A stretch of DNA of 64,000 nt from Acidovorax sp. FHTAMBA. Its GTDB lineage: Bacteria; Pseudomonadota; Gammaproteobacteria; Burkholderiales; Burkholderiaceae_C. The translations under genes and the position numbers were made by a program. Below the pieces are notes generated by a model. It ran no database searches. It saw nothing but the letters and a program-made list of their open reading frames with translations, and had not been told where the DNA came from. Shown in pieces: positions 1-7,036 of this stretch (positions within the stretch are counted from its first letter, which is position 1; the number at the start of each line of letters is the position of its first letter). The stretch spans positions 1,247,501-1,311,500 of the forward strand of contig NZ_CP152407.1 of NCBI RefSeq assembly GCF_038958875.1, in the 5' to 3' direction.

Positions 1-505
1 GCTGGTGCGTGCCACTGATGTGCCCACTTACGTGGAATACGGCGGCGCCGACCTCGGCGTGACCGGCAAGGACACCCTCATCGAGCACGGCGGCCAGGGC
101 CTGTACCAGCCGCTGGACTTGCGCATCGCCAAGTGCCGCGTGAGCGTTGCCGTGCGCAACGACTTCGACTACGAGCGCGCGGTCAAACAGGGCTCGCGCC
201 TGAAGGTCGCCACCAAGTACACATCCATCGCGCGCGACTTCTTTGCCACCAAGGGCGTGCACGTGGACATGGTCAAGCTCTACGGCAGCATGGAGCTGGC
301 CCCGCTCATCGGCCTGGCCGACGCTATCGTCGATCTGGTCTCCACCGGCAACACGCTCAAGGCCAACCACCTCGTGGAGGTCGAGCGCATCATGGACATC
401 AGCTCCTACCTGGTCGTGAACCAGGCCGCGCTCAAGCTCAAGCAGGCGCCACTGCGCCGCATCATTGATGCGTTTGCCTCGGCCATACCGGCCGAAAAGA
501 ACTGA
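1..505 (+). CDS. hisG: ATP phosphoribosyltransferase, short form (5' end outside window)
   Basis: Catalyses the first step of histidine synthesis, joining ATP and PRPP. The reading frame is open from the first base, so the N-terminus lies outside the window and the gene is cut by the edge, not broken. Visible are the periplasmic-binding-fold segment GGADLGVTGKD and the PRPP-binding region DAIVDLVSTGNTLKANHL. The protein ends about 40 residues later without the C-terminal ACT-like regulatory domain. This is the short HisG form, which in known cases works with the separate subunit HisZ; no hisZ is present here. hisD follows after 22 bases. Confidence 0.95.
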   Translation, partial: LVRATDVPTYVEYGGADLGVTGKDTLIEHGGQGLYQPLDLRIAKCRVSVAVRNDFDYERAVKQGSRLKVATKYTSIARDFFATKGVHVDMVKLYGSMELAPLIGLADAIVDLVSTGNTLKANHLVEVERIMDISSYLVVNQAALKLKQAPLRRIIDAFASAIPAEKN

Positions 506-527
506 CCTTCACCCAACGACTGACACT

Positions 528-1892
528 ATGACTTTGGTAGCTGCTCCCGCCCGTCTGTCCACCGCTGCGGCCACTTTTGAGGCTGATTTTGCAGCCCGCC
601 TGCATTGGTCTGCCGACACCGACGCGGCCATCGAGCAGCGCGTGGCCGACATCCTGTCCGATGTGCAAAAGCGCGGCGATGCGGCGGTGCTGGAATACAC
701 CGCCCGCTTCGACGGCCTCAGCGCCCCCAACATGGCCGCGCTGGAGCTGACCCAGGCCGACTTCAAGGCCGCGTTCGACGCCATCCCGCAGGCCCAGCGC
801 GACGCGCTGCAGGCCGCCGCCAAGCGCGTGCGCAGCTACCACGAGGCGCAGAAAAAGGCCTCGGGCGAGAGCTGGAGCTACCGCGACGAAGACGGCACAC
901 TGCTGGGCCAGAAGGTTACCCCGCTGGACCGTGTGGGCATCTACGTGCCCGGCGGCAAGGCCGCCTACCCGTCGAGCCTGCTGATGAACGCCATCCCTGC
1001 CCATGTGGCGGGTGTGCAGGAAATCATCATGGTCGTGCCCACGCCTGTGCGCGGCAGCGTGGCAACCGGCGGAACGGGCGAGGGTACCTCGACGAAGGGC
1101 GAGCGCAACGAGCTGGTGCTGGCAGCCGCCTACGTGGCCGGTGTGACCCGCGCCTTCACCATCGGCGGCGCCCAGGCCGTGGCCGCGCTGGCCTACGGCA
1201 CGGCCACCGTGCCCAAGGTGGACAAGATCACCGGCCCCGGCAACGCCTATGTGGCCAGCGCCAAGAAGCGCGTGTTTGGCACCGTGGGCATCGACATGAT
1301 CGCGGGCCCGAGCGAAATCCTGGTGCTGGCCGACGGCAGCACGCCGCCCGACTGGGTGGCCATGGACCTCTTCAGCCAGGCCGAACACGACGAGCTGGCC
1401 CAGAGCATCCTGCTGTGCCCCGACGCCGCCTACCTCGACGCCGTGCAGCGCGAGATCGACCGCCTGCTGCCCACCATGCCGCGCGCCGAGATCATCGCCA
1501 AGAGCCTCACCGGCCGGGGCGCGCTGATCCTCACCAAGGACATGGAAGAAGCCTGCGCGATCAGCAACCGCATCGCACCAGAACACCTGGAGGTCAGCAG
1601 CACCGACCCGCACCGCTGGGAACCGTTGCTGCGCCACGCCGGTGCCATCTTTCTGGGCGCCTACACCTCGGAAAGCCTGGGCGACTACTGCGCAGGCCCC
1701 AACCACGTGCTGCCCACCAGCGGCACGGCGCGCTTCTCGTCGCCCCTGGGCGTGTACGACTTCCAGAAACGCAGCAGCATCATCGAGGTGAGCGAGGCCG
1801 GTGCCCAGGTGCTGGGTGCCATTGCAGCGGAGCTGGCCTACGGTGAGGGCCTGCAGGCCCACGCGCAAGCCGCAGAGATGCGGTTGAAATGA
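528..1892 (+). CDS. hisD: Histidinol dehydrogenase
   Basis: Zinc-dependent NAD enzyme that oxidises L-histidinol to L-histidine, the last two steps of the pathway. The ATG at 528 gives 454 residues and begins MTLVAAPARLSTAAATF; an in-frame upstream ATG at 465 overlaps hisG and is less likely. Family motifs are GPGNAYVASAKK, AGPSEILVLAD and the catalytic NRIAPEHLEV near residue 350. A Gly/Thr/Ser-rich stretch near residues 175-190, just before GERNELVLAAAYVAG, is longer than in enteric HisD. In the usual beta-proteobacterial order hisC would follow directly; here about 1.7 kb of other DNA intervenes. Confidence 0.97.
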   Translation: MTLVAAPARLSTAAATFEADFAARLHWSADTDAAIEQRVADILSDVQKRGDAAVLEYTARFDGLSAPNMAALELTQADFKAAFDAIPQAQRDALQAAAKRVRSYHEAQKKASGESWSYRDEDGTLLGQKVTPLDRVGIYVPGGKAAYPSSLLMNAIPAHVAGVQEIIMVVPTPVRGSVATGGTGEGTSTKGERNELVLAAAYVAGVTRAFTIGGAQAVAALAYGTATVPKVDKITGPGNAYVASAKKRVFGTVGIDMIAGPSEILVLADGSTPPDWVAMDLFSQAEHDELAQSILLCPDAAYLDAVQREIDRLLPTMPRAEIIAKSLTGRGALILTKDMEEACAISNRIAPEHLEVSSTDPHRWEPLLRHAGAIFLGAYTSESLGDYCAGPNHVLPTSGTARFSSPLGVYDFQKRSSIIEVSEAGAQVLGAIAAELAYGEGLQAHAQAAEMRLK

Positions 1893-2160
1893 GCACGCCT
1901 TATTGCGTCCATGCCCCTCTGCTGGACGGCGTCGCTGCTTTTTGTTGTCTCTGACACTTTGGTGGGCGACGATTTTTGCCAAGTAGGGCTCAGAGATGGG
2001 TAAAACCGATCTCCGCCAGATGCCTGCGACTGGTCATTGAAGCAGGCAGCTGTTGACACAGCCTATTTCTAAGCTACGGACAAATCAGCAACCAGTCGTA
2101 GTGCTGGTCATGCGCACCTTCGTGTACGCCTGTAATCGCAACAGTGCCAGACGCCGTCAC
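1893..2160. other. Non-coding stretch downstream of hisD
   Basis: About 270 bases between the hisD stop and the 3' end of the minus-strand hypothetical gene. No convincing reading frame, RNA gene, terminator or repeat copy is visible. Short frames on both strands lack family features. It is the left edge of the patch that interrupts the his operon. Confidence 0.5.
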
Positions 2161-2634
2161 TTACCAGCCCTTTGGCAAACTGCAACTTACACGCGCAATG
2201 GACGATTGCGACTCGACAAAGGTCACCGCAAGCTTCAGACCATTCCATGTCCATCTATCCACAGGAAGAATGGGGCTCGAGAACTCCGGTGTACCAAACA
2301 GCTTGCGAACCTCATCCCGAGAAGCGCTAAACGTAAGCCCGGCGGGGAGATCTAACGGATACTGGCAGTGATTTTCTCGTCCTTCGCTGAAAAAAAAGAC
2401 GCAACTCAAGATCAACGACCCCTCTGGTGAGTTATGCGTCAGAACATACGATTGAGGATCGGAAAAAACAACGTCTATTCCATGCTCTGGTGCGTCAAGG
2501 GCAGTATCAAAGTCACCCCTTTTGAGTTTGATTTTCTGGTGTGCAAGATCAAGCCGATCTAGCAGGCTAACCACTTTGGGATCAACATTCGACCTTCCAA
2601 GTGCTTCCAAACATTCATGTGTTGATGGAGTCAT
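2161..2634 (-). CDS. Hypothetical protein, AT-richer than surroundings
   Basis: A frame of 157 codons from an ATG at 2634 (MTPSTHECLEALGRSNVD) to TAA at 2161. The frame stays open further upstream, so the start is uncertain; no strong Shine-Dalgarno was seen. Base composition is nearer 50 percent GC than its neighbours. The C-terminal third has the pattern LPAGLTFSASRDEV, then LFGTPEFSS, then DRWTWNGLKLAV. This resembles small stand-alone proteins of unknown function, some of which I recall near toxin-immunity loci. It is not recognised as a named family. Opposite orientation to the his genes and the biased composition suggest horizontal acquisition. Confidence 0.5.
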   Translation of the reverse strand: MTPSTHECLEALGRSNVDPKVVSLLDRLDLAHQKIKLKRGDFDTALDAPEHGIDVVFSDPQSYVLTHNSPEGSLILSCVFFFSEGRENHCQYPLDLPAGLTFSASRDEVRKLFGTPEFSSPILPVDRWTWNGLKLAVTFVESQSSIARVSCSLPKGW

Positions 2635-2916
2635 TTCGCGACTTTCAGGATTCAACGCAGCATTCTGCGTCAGGCCTACGACGTGTCGTTGGCTGCGCTT
2701 AGTATTTAAGAGACCCAACATGCTCTTTCGCACGCGTTTGGGGTCATCAAGGGTGCTTGGATGGCGCGTGGCCGACGATTGAAGAAGAACCGTCAGCTCA
2801 AGCCGCTGTTTGCGCTGTCCAAGCTGTGGGATGGTGCGCCACCAACTGCGGGCCGCAAAGGGTAAGCGCATACAAAGTGAACCTTGAGAGTAGAAATGGT
2901 CCTGCTTTAGCGCGAT
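2635..2916. other. Intergenic region upstream of the toxin-antitoxin pair
   Basis: Between the likely start of the minus-strand hypothetical gene and the palindromic operator of the antitoxin gene. The minus frame continues open through most of it, but its translation shows no recognisable domain, so this may be a leader or a decayed 5' part. Nothing else could be supported. Confidence 0.35.
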
Positions 2917-2949
2917 TACACGAACTTCGTGCAACACGAAGTTCGTGTA
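2917..2949. promoter_or_regulatory. Double palindrome, probable antitoxin operator
   Basis: A perfect 15-bp inverted repeat (2917-2931 and 2935-2949) separated by CAA. Each arm is itself a 13-bp palindrome, CACGAA-N-TTCGTG, so two identical-type sites lie side by side. The element ends 11 bases before the antitoxin ATG. Ribbon-helix-helix antitoxins commonly bind such paired palindromes to autoregulate. Binding itself is inference. Confidence 0.65.
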
Positions 2950-2960
2950 CCATTTAACCC

Positions 2961-3185
2961 ATGAAAAACATCACCGTGACCATGGACGACACCGTTGCCG
3001 AATGGGTGCGCGTGGAAGCCGCCAAGCGCGGCAGCAGCGTGTCCCGCCTGCTCGGTGAATGGCTGGCCGAAAAGATGCGCCAGGAAGACGCCTACGCCCA
3101 GGCCATGCGCGAGGCGCTGGGGTTTGAGAGCTGGGGCGCGTCCAGCGGGCCCTATGTGCCGCGCGAAACCCTGTTTCTGCGCTGA
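2961..3185 (+). CDS. Ribbon-helix-helix antitoxin of a VapBC-type pair
   Basis: A 74-residue protein beginning MKNITVTMDDTVAEWVRVEA. The short N-terminal strand (residues 2-8) followed by two helices through about residue 45 fits the CopG/Arc ribbon-helix-helix fold. The C-terminal tail (SSGPYVPRETLFLR) would be the toxin-binding part. It lies directly behind the double palindrome and 14 bases ahead of the PIN-domain gene. The likely role is to neutralise the toxin and repress the operon. It sits inside the interrupted histidine operon, so transcription from its promoter may continue into hisC. Confidence 0.75.
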   Translation: MKNITVTMDDTVAEWVRVEAAKRGSSVSRLLGEWLAEKMRQEDAYAQAMREALGFESWGASSGPYVPRETLFLR

Positions 3186-3199
3186 ACGGGGCAGAACGC

Positions 3200-3652
3200 A
3201 TGGCCACCGCCCCCATCTTTGTCGATACCGAAATCCTGCTCGCCAGCGTGGACGACCGCGATACCGGGCGCCAGGTGCGGGCGCGTGAATGGATCAGCTT
3301 TTGCTGGCAGACGCGCAGCGGCCGCATCAGCTCGCAGGTGCTCAACGAGCTGTACAACCAGGCCATCCAGCGTTTTGATGGCCCCCACGTGCTGCAGCAG
3401 GTGCGCGCCCAGGTGCGCCGCCTGCGCGTGTGGCTGCCGCCGCACCTGGACTCCTACACCGTGGACGGCGCCTGGGACCTGCAGGACCGTTATCGCCTGG
3501 GCTATTGGGATGCGCTCATCCTCTCGTCCGCCCACCAGCAAGGCTGCCGCTACCTGCTGACCGAGGCACTGCCGCACGATCAGCCGATGGACGCCGTGCG
3601 CCCCATCAACCCTTTCCTTGTCACCCCCAACGAACTGGACACCACCGAATGA
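3200..3652 (+). CDS. PIN-domain protein, VapC-type toxin (possibly weakened)
   Basis: A 150-residue PIN-domain protein; family members are Mg-dependent ribonucleases that act as toxins. Motif 1 is FVDTEILLASVD (Asp9; Glu where most have Asn). Motif 2 is QVLNELYNQ, and motif 3 is YWDALILSSAHQQGC. In motif 4, where relatives usually read LLTEDL or LLSEDM, this protein reads LLTEALPHDQ, so the fourth acidic residue appears to be Ala. Activity may therefore be reduced, or a nearby Asp may replace it. Its TGA overlaps the ATG of hisC (ATGA), coupling toxin and hisC translation. Confidence 0.75.
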   Translation: MATAPIFVDTEILLASVDDRDTGRQVRAREWISFCWQTRSGRISSQVLNELYNQAIQRFDGPHVLQQVRAQVRRLRVWLPPHLDSYTVDGAWDLQDRYRLGYWDALILSSAHQQGCRYLLTEALPHDQPMDAVRPINPFLVTPNELDTTE

Positions 3653-4770
3653 CTACTCCCGCGTCGTCCCCCCTCCAGGCCCTGGCCCGCATCCGCCCAG
3701 ATGTGCGCGCGATGCATTCCTATGTCGTGCAGCCGTCCACCGGCATGCTCAAGATGGACGCGATGGAGAACCCCTTCCGCCTGCCCGCGCATTTGCAGGC
3801 CGCGCTGGGCCAGCGCCTGGGTTCGGTGGCACTCAACCGCTACCCCGGCGACCGCATTGCCGACCTGAAGGCGGCCCTGGCGCAGTACGCGGGCATGCCC
3901 GAGGGCTATGGCATCGTGTTGGGAAACGGGTCGGACGAACTCATCACCCTGCTGGCGCTGGCCTGCGCACAGCCAGGCACGGGACAGCGCGCCACCATGC
4001 TGGCGCCCATGCCCGGCTTTGTGATGTACCCCTTGTCGGCGCAGCTGCAGGGCCTGGACTTTGTCGGCGTGCCGCTCACGCCCGACTTCGAGCTGGACGA
4101 GCCTGCCATGCTGGCTGCCATCGCCCAGCACCGCCCCGCCATCACCTACATCGCCTACCCCAACAACCCCACGGCCACGCTGTGGGACGAGGGCACCGTG
4201 CAACGCATCATCGACGCCGCAGGCGCACAGGGCGGCATCGTGGTCATGGACGAGGCCTACCAGCCCTTTGCCAGCCGCACCTGGATCGACCGCATGCGCG
4301 CAGAGCCTGCGCGCAATGCGCACGTGCTGCTCATGCGCACGCTCAGCAAGTTTGGCCTCGCGGGCGTGCGCCTGGGCTACCTCATCGGACCCTCGGCGTT
4401 CGTGAGCGAGATCGACAAGGTGCGCCCGCCCTACAACGTGAGCGTGCTCAACTGCGAAGCCGCCCTGTTTGCGCTGGAGCATGCCGAGGTGTTCGCCGCC
4501 CAGGCCGCCGAGATCCGTGTCGAACGCACCACGCTCATCGCCGCGTTGCGCCAGATGCCGGGAGTCGAAAAGTGCTGGGATAGCGAGGCCAACATGGTGC
4601 TGATCCGCGTGGCGGATTCCGCCAAGGCCTACGAGGGCATGAAAAACCGCAAGGTGCTCGTCAAGAACGTTTCTACAATGCACCCATTGCTGGCCAACTG
4701 CCTGCGCCTGACGGTAGGCAATGCCGAAGACAACGCGCAGATGCTGGCCGCACTCCAAGCCTCCCTATGA
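3649..4770 (+). CDS. hisC: Histidinol-phosphate aminotransferase
   Basis: PLP enzyme that transfers an amino group from glutamate to imidazole-acetol phosphate. The ATG at 3649 overlaps the stop of the PIN-domain gene and gives 373 residues; the frame is open further upstream but that part is an overlap artefact. Class I/II aminotransferase marks are AYPNNPTATLWDEG, VVMDEAYQPF and the PLP-lysine site RTLSKFGLAGVRLGY. The Arg-containing C-terminal LRLTVGNAEDN is also present. It overlaps hisB by ATGA. The start codon seems to depend on readthrough from the toxin gene, since no clear separate Shine-Dalgarno was seen. Confidence 0.96.
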   Translation: MTTPASSPLQALARIRPDVRAMHSYVVQPSTGMLKMDAMENPFRLPAHLQAALGQRLGSVALNRYPGDRIADLKAALAQYAGMPEGYGIVLGNGSDELITLLALACAQPGTGQRATMLAPMPGFVMYPLSAQLQGLDFVGVPLTPDFELDEPAMLAAIAQHRPAITYIAYPNNPTATLWDEGTVQRIIDAAGAQGGIVVMDEAYQPFASRTWIDRMRAEPARNAHVLLMRTLSKFGLAGVRLGYLIGPSAFVSEIDKVRPPYNVSVLNCEAALFALEHAEVFAAQAAEIRVERTTLIAALRQMPGVEKCWDSEANMVLIRVADSAKAYEGMKNRKVLVKNVSTMHPLLANCLRLTVGNAEDNAQMLAALQASL

Positions 4771-5405
4771 CTTCCTCCGCACTCGTACCCTCCGCCCCAT
4801 CGGCCGACCCGATGGCCGACCGCATCGCCGAGGTCAGCCGCAACACCGCCGAGACGCGCATCACTGCGCGCATCAACCTTGACGGCACCGGCCAAGCCAA
4901 GCTGCACACCGGCATCGGCTTCTTCGACCACATGCTTGACCAGATCGCCCGCCATGGGCTGATCGACCTCGACATCGACTGTGAAGGCGACCTGCACATC
5001 GACGGCCACCACACGGTGGAAGACGTGGGCATCACCCTGGGCCAGGCCTTTGCACGCGCCGTGGGCGACAAGAAAGGCATCCGCCGCTACGGCCACGCCT
5101 ACGTGCCGCTGGATGAAGCGCTGTCGCGCGTGGTGGTCGATTTTTCGGGCCGCCCCGGGCTGCACATGGACGTGAAGTTCACGGCCGGCAGCATCGGCCA
5201 GCTCGACACGCAACTGGTGTTCGAGTTCTTCCAGGGCTTTGTGAACCACGCGGGCGTGACGCTGCACATCGACAACCTCAAGGGCGTCAACGCCCACCAC
5301 CAGTGCGAGACCATCTTCAAGGCGTTCGGGCGCACGCTGCGCGCGGCGCTGGAACGCGACCCGCGCTCGGCCGGTGTCATCCCCTCCACCAAGGGCTCGT
5401 TGTGA
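4767..5405 (+). CDS. hisB: Imidazoleglycerol-phosphate dehydratase
   Basis: Dehydrates imidazoleglycerol phosphate to imidazole-acetol phosphate. At 212 residues it is the monofunctional dehydratase, without the phosphatase domain fused in enteric HisB. The metal-binding motifs are repeated as expected: HTGIGFFDHMLDQIARHG, DGHHTVEDVGITLGQA and NAHHQCETIFKAFGRTLR. The ATG overlaps the hisC stop. A residue run of about 25 precedes the core and is tolerated in related genera. A repeat element lies between its stop and hisH. Confidence 0.97.
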   Translation: MTSSALVPSAPSADPMADRIAEVSRNTAETRITARINLDGTGQAKLHTGIGFFDHMLDQIARHGLIDLDIDCEGDLHIDGHHTVEDVGITLGQAFARAVGDKKGIRRYGHAYVPLDEALSRVVVDFSGRPGLHMDVKFTAGSIGQLDTQLVFEFFQGFVNHAGVTLHIDNLKGVNAHHQCETIFKAFGRTLRAALERDPRSAGVIPSTKGSL

Positions 5406-5413
5406 AATTTTGG

Positions 5414-5459
5414 GTTAAATCAGGCTCTATCGCTTGATGGATAAGCGCTAGCAGCTATG
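5414..5459 (-). repeat. Intergenic hairpin repeat, copy 1 (reverse)
   Basis: One of eleven copies of a dispersed element with core CGCTTGATGGATAAGCGCTAG. Between hisB and hisH (same direction). The element ends in AGCAGCTATGA, so the annotated hisH start codon is part of the repeat. Confidence 0.85.
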
Positions 5460-6134
5460 AATATGGAAGCAAAAACAGTAGCGGTCGTGGACTACGGCAT
5501 GGGCAACCTGCGCTCGGTGTCGCAGGCCGTGCAGGCCGCTGCCGAGGGCTCGGGCTGGACCGTGGTCGTCACTCAGCGCCCCGAAGACGTGCGCGCCGCC
5601 CAGCGCATCGTGCTGCCAGGGCAGGGCGCCATGCCCGACTGCATGCGCGAACTGCGCGAATCCGGCCTCCAGGAATCGGTGCTCGAAGCCGCTGCCTCCA
5701 AGCCAATGTTCGGCGTGTGCGTGGGCATGCAGATGCTGCTGGACCATAGCGCCGAGGGGGATACGCCGGGCCTGGGCCTCATCCCTGGCGACGTGCTCAA
5801 GTTCGACCTGGCAGGCCGCACCCAGCCTGACGGCAGCCGCTTCAAGGTGCCCCAGATGGGTTGGAACCAGGTGCGGCAGATGCCCCACGCCCACCACGGC
5901 GGTGGCGTGCACCCGGTGTGGGCTGGCGTGCCGGACAGCAGCTACTTCTACTTCGTGCACAGTTTCTACGCGGTGCCGAAAAATCCCGACCATTGCGCAG
6001 GGCAAACGGACTACGGCGGTTTGTTCGCTGCCGCCGTGGCACGCGATAATATTTTTGCCACCCAGTTCCACCCGGAGAAAAGCGCGGAGCACGGGCTGGC
6101 CCTGTACCGCAATTTTCTGCACTGGAATCCCTGA
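5457..6134 (+). CDS. hisH: Imidazole glycerol phosphate synthase, glutaminase subunit
   Basis: Class I glutamine amidotransferase that supplies ammonia to HisF. It has 225 residues. Motifs are DYGMGNLRSV at the N-terminus, the nucleophile Cys in GVCVGMQML near residue 87, and the His-Glu of the triad in TQFHPEKS near residue 205. The ATG at 5457 lies within the intergenic repeat; a second in-frame ATG at 5463 is equally possible. Neither has an obvious Shine-Dalgarno, which is odd for a gene in an operon. Its partner hisF is displaced to 14270 by the inserted block. Confidence 0.95.
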   Translation: MNMEAKTVAVVDYGMGNLRSVSQAVQAAAEGSGWTVVVTQRPEDVRAAQRIVLPGQGAMPDCMRELRESGLQESVLEAAASKPMFGVCVGMQMLLDHSAEGDTPGLGLIPGDVLKFDLAGRTQPDGSRFKVPQMGWNQVRQMPHAHHGGGVHPVWAGVPDSSYFYFVHSFYAVPKNPDHCAGQTDYGGLFAAAVARDNIFATQFHPEKSAEHGLALYRNFLHWNP

Positions 6135-6202
6135 TCCCTTAACCGCCACCCGTTCGGGCCGAGTTGCGTCTCGCCCTTTTCATCCCCCCGAACTTCACCA
6201 CC

Positions 6203-6949
6203 ATGCTGCTCATCCCCGCCATCGACCTCAAAGACGGCCACTGCGTACGCCTCAAGCAAGGCGATATGGACCAATCCACCACCTTCGGTGAAGACCCGGC
6301 CGCCATGGCGCGCAAGTGGCTGGATGCCGGCGCACGCCGCCTGCATCTGGTGGACCTGAACGGTGCGTTTGCGGGCGTGCCCAAGAACTACAGCGCCATC
6401 AAGTCCATCCTGAAAGAGGTGGGTGACGACATCCCCGTGCAGCTGGGCGGTGGCATTCGCGACCTGGACACCATCGAAAAATACATCGACGGCGGCCTGC
6501 GCTACGTGATCATCGGCACGGCGGCGGTGAAGAACCCTGGCTTTCTCAAAGACGCCTGCAGCGCCTTTGGCGGCCACATCATCGTGGGGCTCGACGCCAA
6601 GGATGGCAAAGTGGCCACCGACGGCTGGAGCAAGCTCACCGGCCATGAAGTGGTGGACCTGGCCAAGAAGTTCGAGGACTGGGGTGTCGAATCCATCATC
6701 TACACCGACATCGGTCGTGACGGCATGCTGTCGGGCATCAACATCGACGCCACGGTGAAACTGGCCCAGGCTTTGAGCATCCCCGTGATCGCCTCGGGCG
6801 GCCTCTCGAACATGGCCGACATCGAGCAGCTGTGTGCGGTGGAAGACGAGGGCGTGGAGGGCGTGATCTGCGGCCGCGCCATCTACAGCGGCGACCTGGA
6901 CTTTGCTGCCGCGCAGGCGCGCGCAGATACTTTGGGCCGCCCTGTCTGA
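6203..6949 (+). CDS. hisA: ProFAR isomerase (phosphoribosylformimino-AICAR isomerase)
   Basis: Beta-alpha barrel enzyme that isomerises ProFAR to PRFAR. The ATG at 6203 gives 248 residues starting MLLIPAIDLKDGHCVRL, where the first catalytic Asp lies in IPAIDL. The second half repeats the pattern with YTDIGRDGMLSG, the other catalytic Asp, and phosphate-binding GG motifs (QLGGGIRD, VIASGGLS). An upstream frame from 6164 is not needed. In related genomes hisF follows at once; here the minus-strand export operon starts 87 bases downstream, tail to tail. Confidence 0.96.
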   Translation: MLLIPAIDLKDGHCVRLKQGDMDQSTTFGEDPAAMARKWLDAGARRLHLVDLNGAFAGVPKNYSAIKSILKEVGDDIPVQLGGGIRDLDTIEKYIDGGLRYVIIGTAAVKNPGFLKDACSAFGGHIIVGLDAKDGKVATDGWSKLTGHEVVDLAKKFEDWGVESIIYTDIGRDGMLSGINIDATVKLAQALSIPVIASGGLSNMADIEQLCAVEDEGVEGVICGRAIYSGDLDFAAAQARADTLGRPV

Positions 6950-7036
6950 TCCTTGTTGCAGCGACGACCCGCAGCGACGCTTGCAGGGTCTCGCGGCACG
7001 CTCAGGGTAGTCGTCGGTCTGAAGCTGCGACTTTCC

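Noticed and set aside
1..505. Truncated hisG as a pseudogene
   Set aside because: The frame is open to the window edge and the C-terminus is normal for short HisG, so the truncation is only the window boundary.
462..1982. 506-codon minus-strand frame opposite hisD
   Set aside because: Shadow of hisD: composition follows the third-position bias of the real gene and no domain is visible.
6135..6202. Imperfect hairpin between hisH and hisA as a terminator
   Set aside because: GGGC/GAG pairs with CTC/GCCC only with a bulge and a short T-run; too weak to call within an operon.
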